Shown here in pieces: positions 63,127 through 64,000 of a stretch of DNA of 64,000 bases. How positions within the stretch are numbered: position 1 is the stretch's first letter; each line of letters begins with the position of its first letter. This DNA is from Massospora cicadina. Lineage: Eukaryota; Entomophthoromycota; Entomophthoromycetes; Entomophthorales; Entomophthoraceae. Below the pieces are notes generated by a model that did no database searches, was not told the origin of the DNA, and saw only the letters and a list, made by a program, of their open reading frames with translations. Where the stretch lies: the NCBI GenBank assembly GCA_022478985.1, contig JAKSZP010015881.1, positions 62,001 to 126,000 of the forward strand, read 5' to 3'. The translations under genes and the position numbers were made by a program.

Positions 63127-64000
63127 TTATTTAACTGAGGCAAGCTGTACAGGGGACGGGCATTACTGAGTATGCGTGGAAAACGAAGATAGATAAAATT
63201 GTGCACCCTGAGGTACTCAGGTTATCTCTGTTGCCAGCGGGACTGCCAGGTATGGGGTTGGTGTGCTACTCCGAGGGGGTTTCCCCCACTATGGAGCAGT
63301 TGTGAAGGAAGGGGTCTGTGTGGAGGAACCAGAATGGGAACCACGATTCTATGAGCGCCTGTTGCCTTAGCCTCATATATCCATAGAGCCAGGATTGAAA
63401 GTGCTCCAGTAAGTGGACGTGGAACCTGTTGATAACCCCATGGATGGTTGGGACCGTGCTCCTGAACGCATCTAAGGCAATGGTGTGGATTGTCCACAAT
63501 GTAATGGATATCATTAGGGAGAGGAGGGTAGATGGGATTGGTGATTCAATCTGGAGCGCGAGGAGTCTCTTTGATATAGAAAATTCCTGCTCGTTTTGGA
63601 TCTTAAGCAGGCGCGCGAGTTCCTGCCATATGGCTTTGGTTGAGGGGCATGTTTCTAGGAGGTGATGTAGGGAGCCCTCCCCTCCACATACTGCACAGGT
63701 TGCGTAGAGGGAATTGGAGTGGCCCGCCGTCCTGTAGGTCCTTCAGAGACAGCGCCAGGCGTTGGCTCTTACCCTCAGCTGTAGGAGTGGGTGGTGCGTC
63801 ATTCTCCACACTGTCTTCTGTGTGATTAAATCGTAGGGGATGTCCAATGCATCTAGGTATTCAATTCTAGCAATGGTTGGGGCCATAGCAAGCATGTCTC
63901 TCTGGGGGTGGTTTTCTGGATTTCTAAATTTAAAGTGGGGGCTGGGTCATCCCCTTCCCTGCACAGTACCAGTGTTCTCTACGGTCCATCCCATGCGGCG
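63127..64000 (-). mobile_element. LINE L-4, 3' part; element continues past the window end
   Basis: On the minus strand, the end of ORF2 is followed by a 3' UTR with CCGTCCCCTGTACAGCTTGC and AGTTAAATAAA, the shared LINE tail. It is a separate copy from L-1, as shown by many residue differences in the C-terminal domain. Confidence 0.85.
63266..63960 (-). pseudogene. L-4 ORF2 C-terminal part (zf-RVT and C-terminal domain)
   Basis: From about 63740 down to 63266 one frame is open: RTAGHSNSLYATCAVC, the finger C-X2-C-X7-H-X4-C (CAVCGGEGSLHHLLETC), KAIWQELARLLKIQNEQEF, LWTIHTIALDAFRSTVPTIH, FQSWLYGYMRLRQQ, WFPFWFLHTDPFLHNCSIV, stop at 63266. L-1 has the same series (HTAERSNALHSSCVMC, MWTIHKIVLDA, WFPVWFIKSDPFLHTCSIV). 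A TGA at 63743-63745 interrupts the frame where L-1 has Arg (WRCLR). Upstream reading to the window edge fits the RT thumb but is less clear. Confidence 0.82.

Overview
This 64 kb window is a retrotransposon graveyard in a eukaryotic genome. I found no convincing host gene, RNA gene, CRISPR array or operon. Almost every recognisable protein fragment belongs to a retrotransposon: Ty3/gypsy-type LTR elements, APE-type non-LTR elements (LINEs), and a short LINE derivative that carries only ORF1. Nearly all coding regions are broken by stops and frameshifts. A large repeat-rich fungal genome would fit (several gypsy families, a chromovirus, LINEs with CCHC ORF1 and zf-RVT, a collagen-like gag), but the sequence does not fix the lineage. 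Element names below are local labels.

Layout. 1-5035: LINE L-1 (+), 5' end outside the window. 5036-11266: gypsy Gy-A (+), LTR end, PBS and gag only; its gag is split by a solo LTR (8067-8647) and by the ORF1-only element H-1 (9181-11104). 11267-34688: gypsy Gy-B (-), cut in two by gypsy Gy-C (15420-32268, -). Gy-C is itself interrupted by H-2 (16768-18687, -) and the near full-length LINE L-2 (20243-25637, +). 34689-36690: no recognisable gene. 36691-52185: chromovirus Chr-D (-), whose gag region holds H-3 (41159-43096, +) and H-4 (43476-43764, -) and whose 5' LTR holds LINE L-3 (45172-51785, -). 52186-54267: unassigned. 54268-58205: gypsy Gy-E (-). 58208-62755: gypsy Gy-F (+), same family as Gy-B. 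62756-63126: unassigned. 63127-64000: 3' part of LINE L-4 (-), continuing beyond the window.

Two things look least like textbook elements. First, H-1 to H-4 are 'half-LINEs'. Three complete copies encode a CCHC ORF1 protein of about 555 residues that is clearly related to ORF1 of L-1, L-2 and L-3. They have no endonuclease or reverse transcriptase, yet share both ends with the LINEs: a pyrimidine-rich 5' end and a 3' tail around CCCCTGGTCAGC. Target-site duplications of 11-19 bp indicate LINE-type retroposition, probably by borrowed machinery, as for mammalian HAL1.

Second, Gy-C and Gy-E each carry a related extra reading frame between the pol end and the 3' LTR, on the strand opposite to pol. 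Related sequences in two separate copies suggest a real accessory antisense gene of this gypsy lineage.

The insertion order can be read directly. Removing Gy-C joins Gy-B into sequence collinear with the uninterrupted homologue Gy-F near 60560. Removing L-3 restores an LTR of Chr-D that matches its partner LTR.
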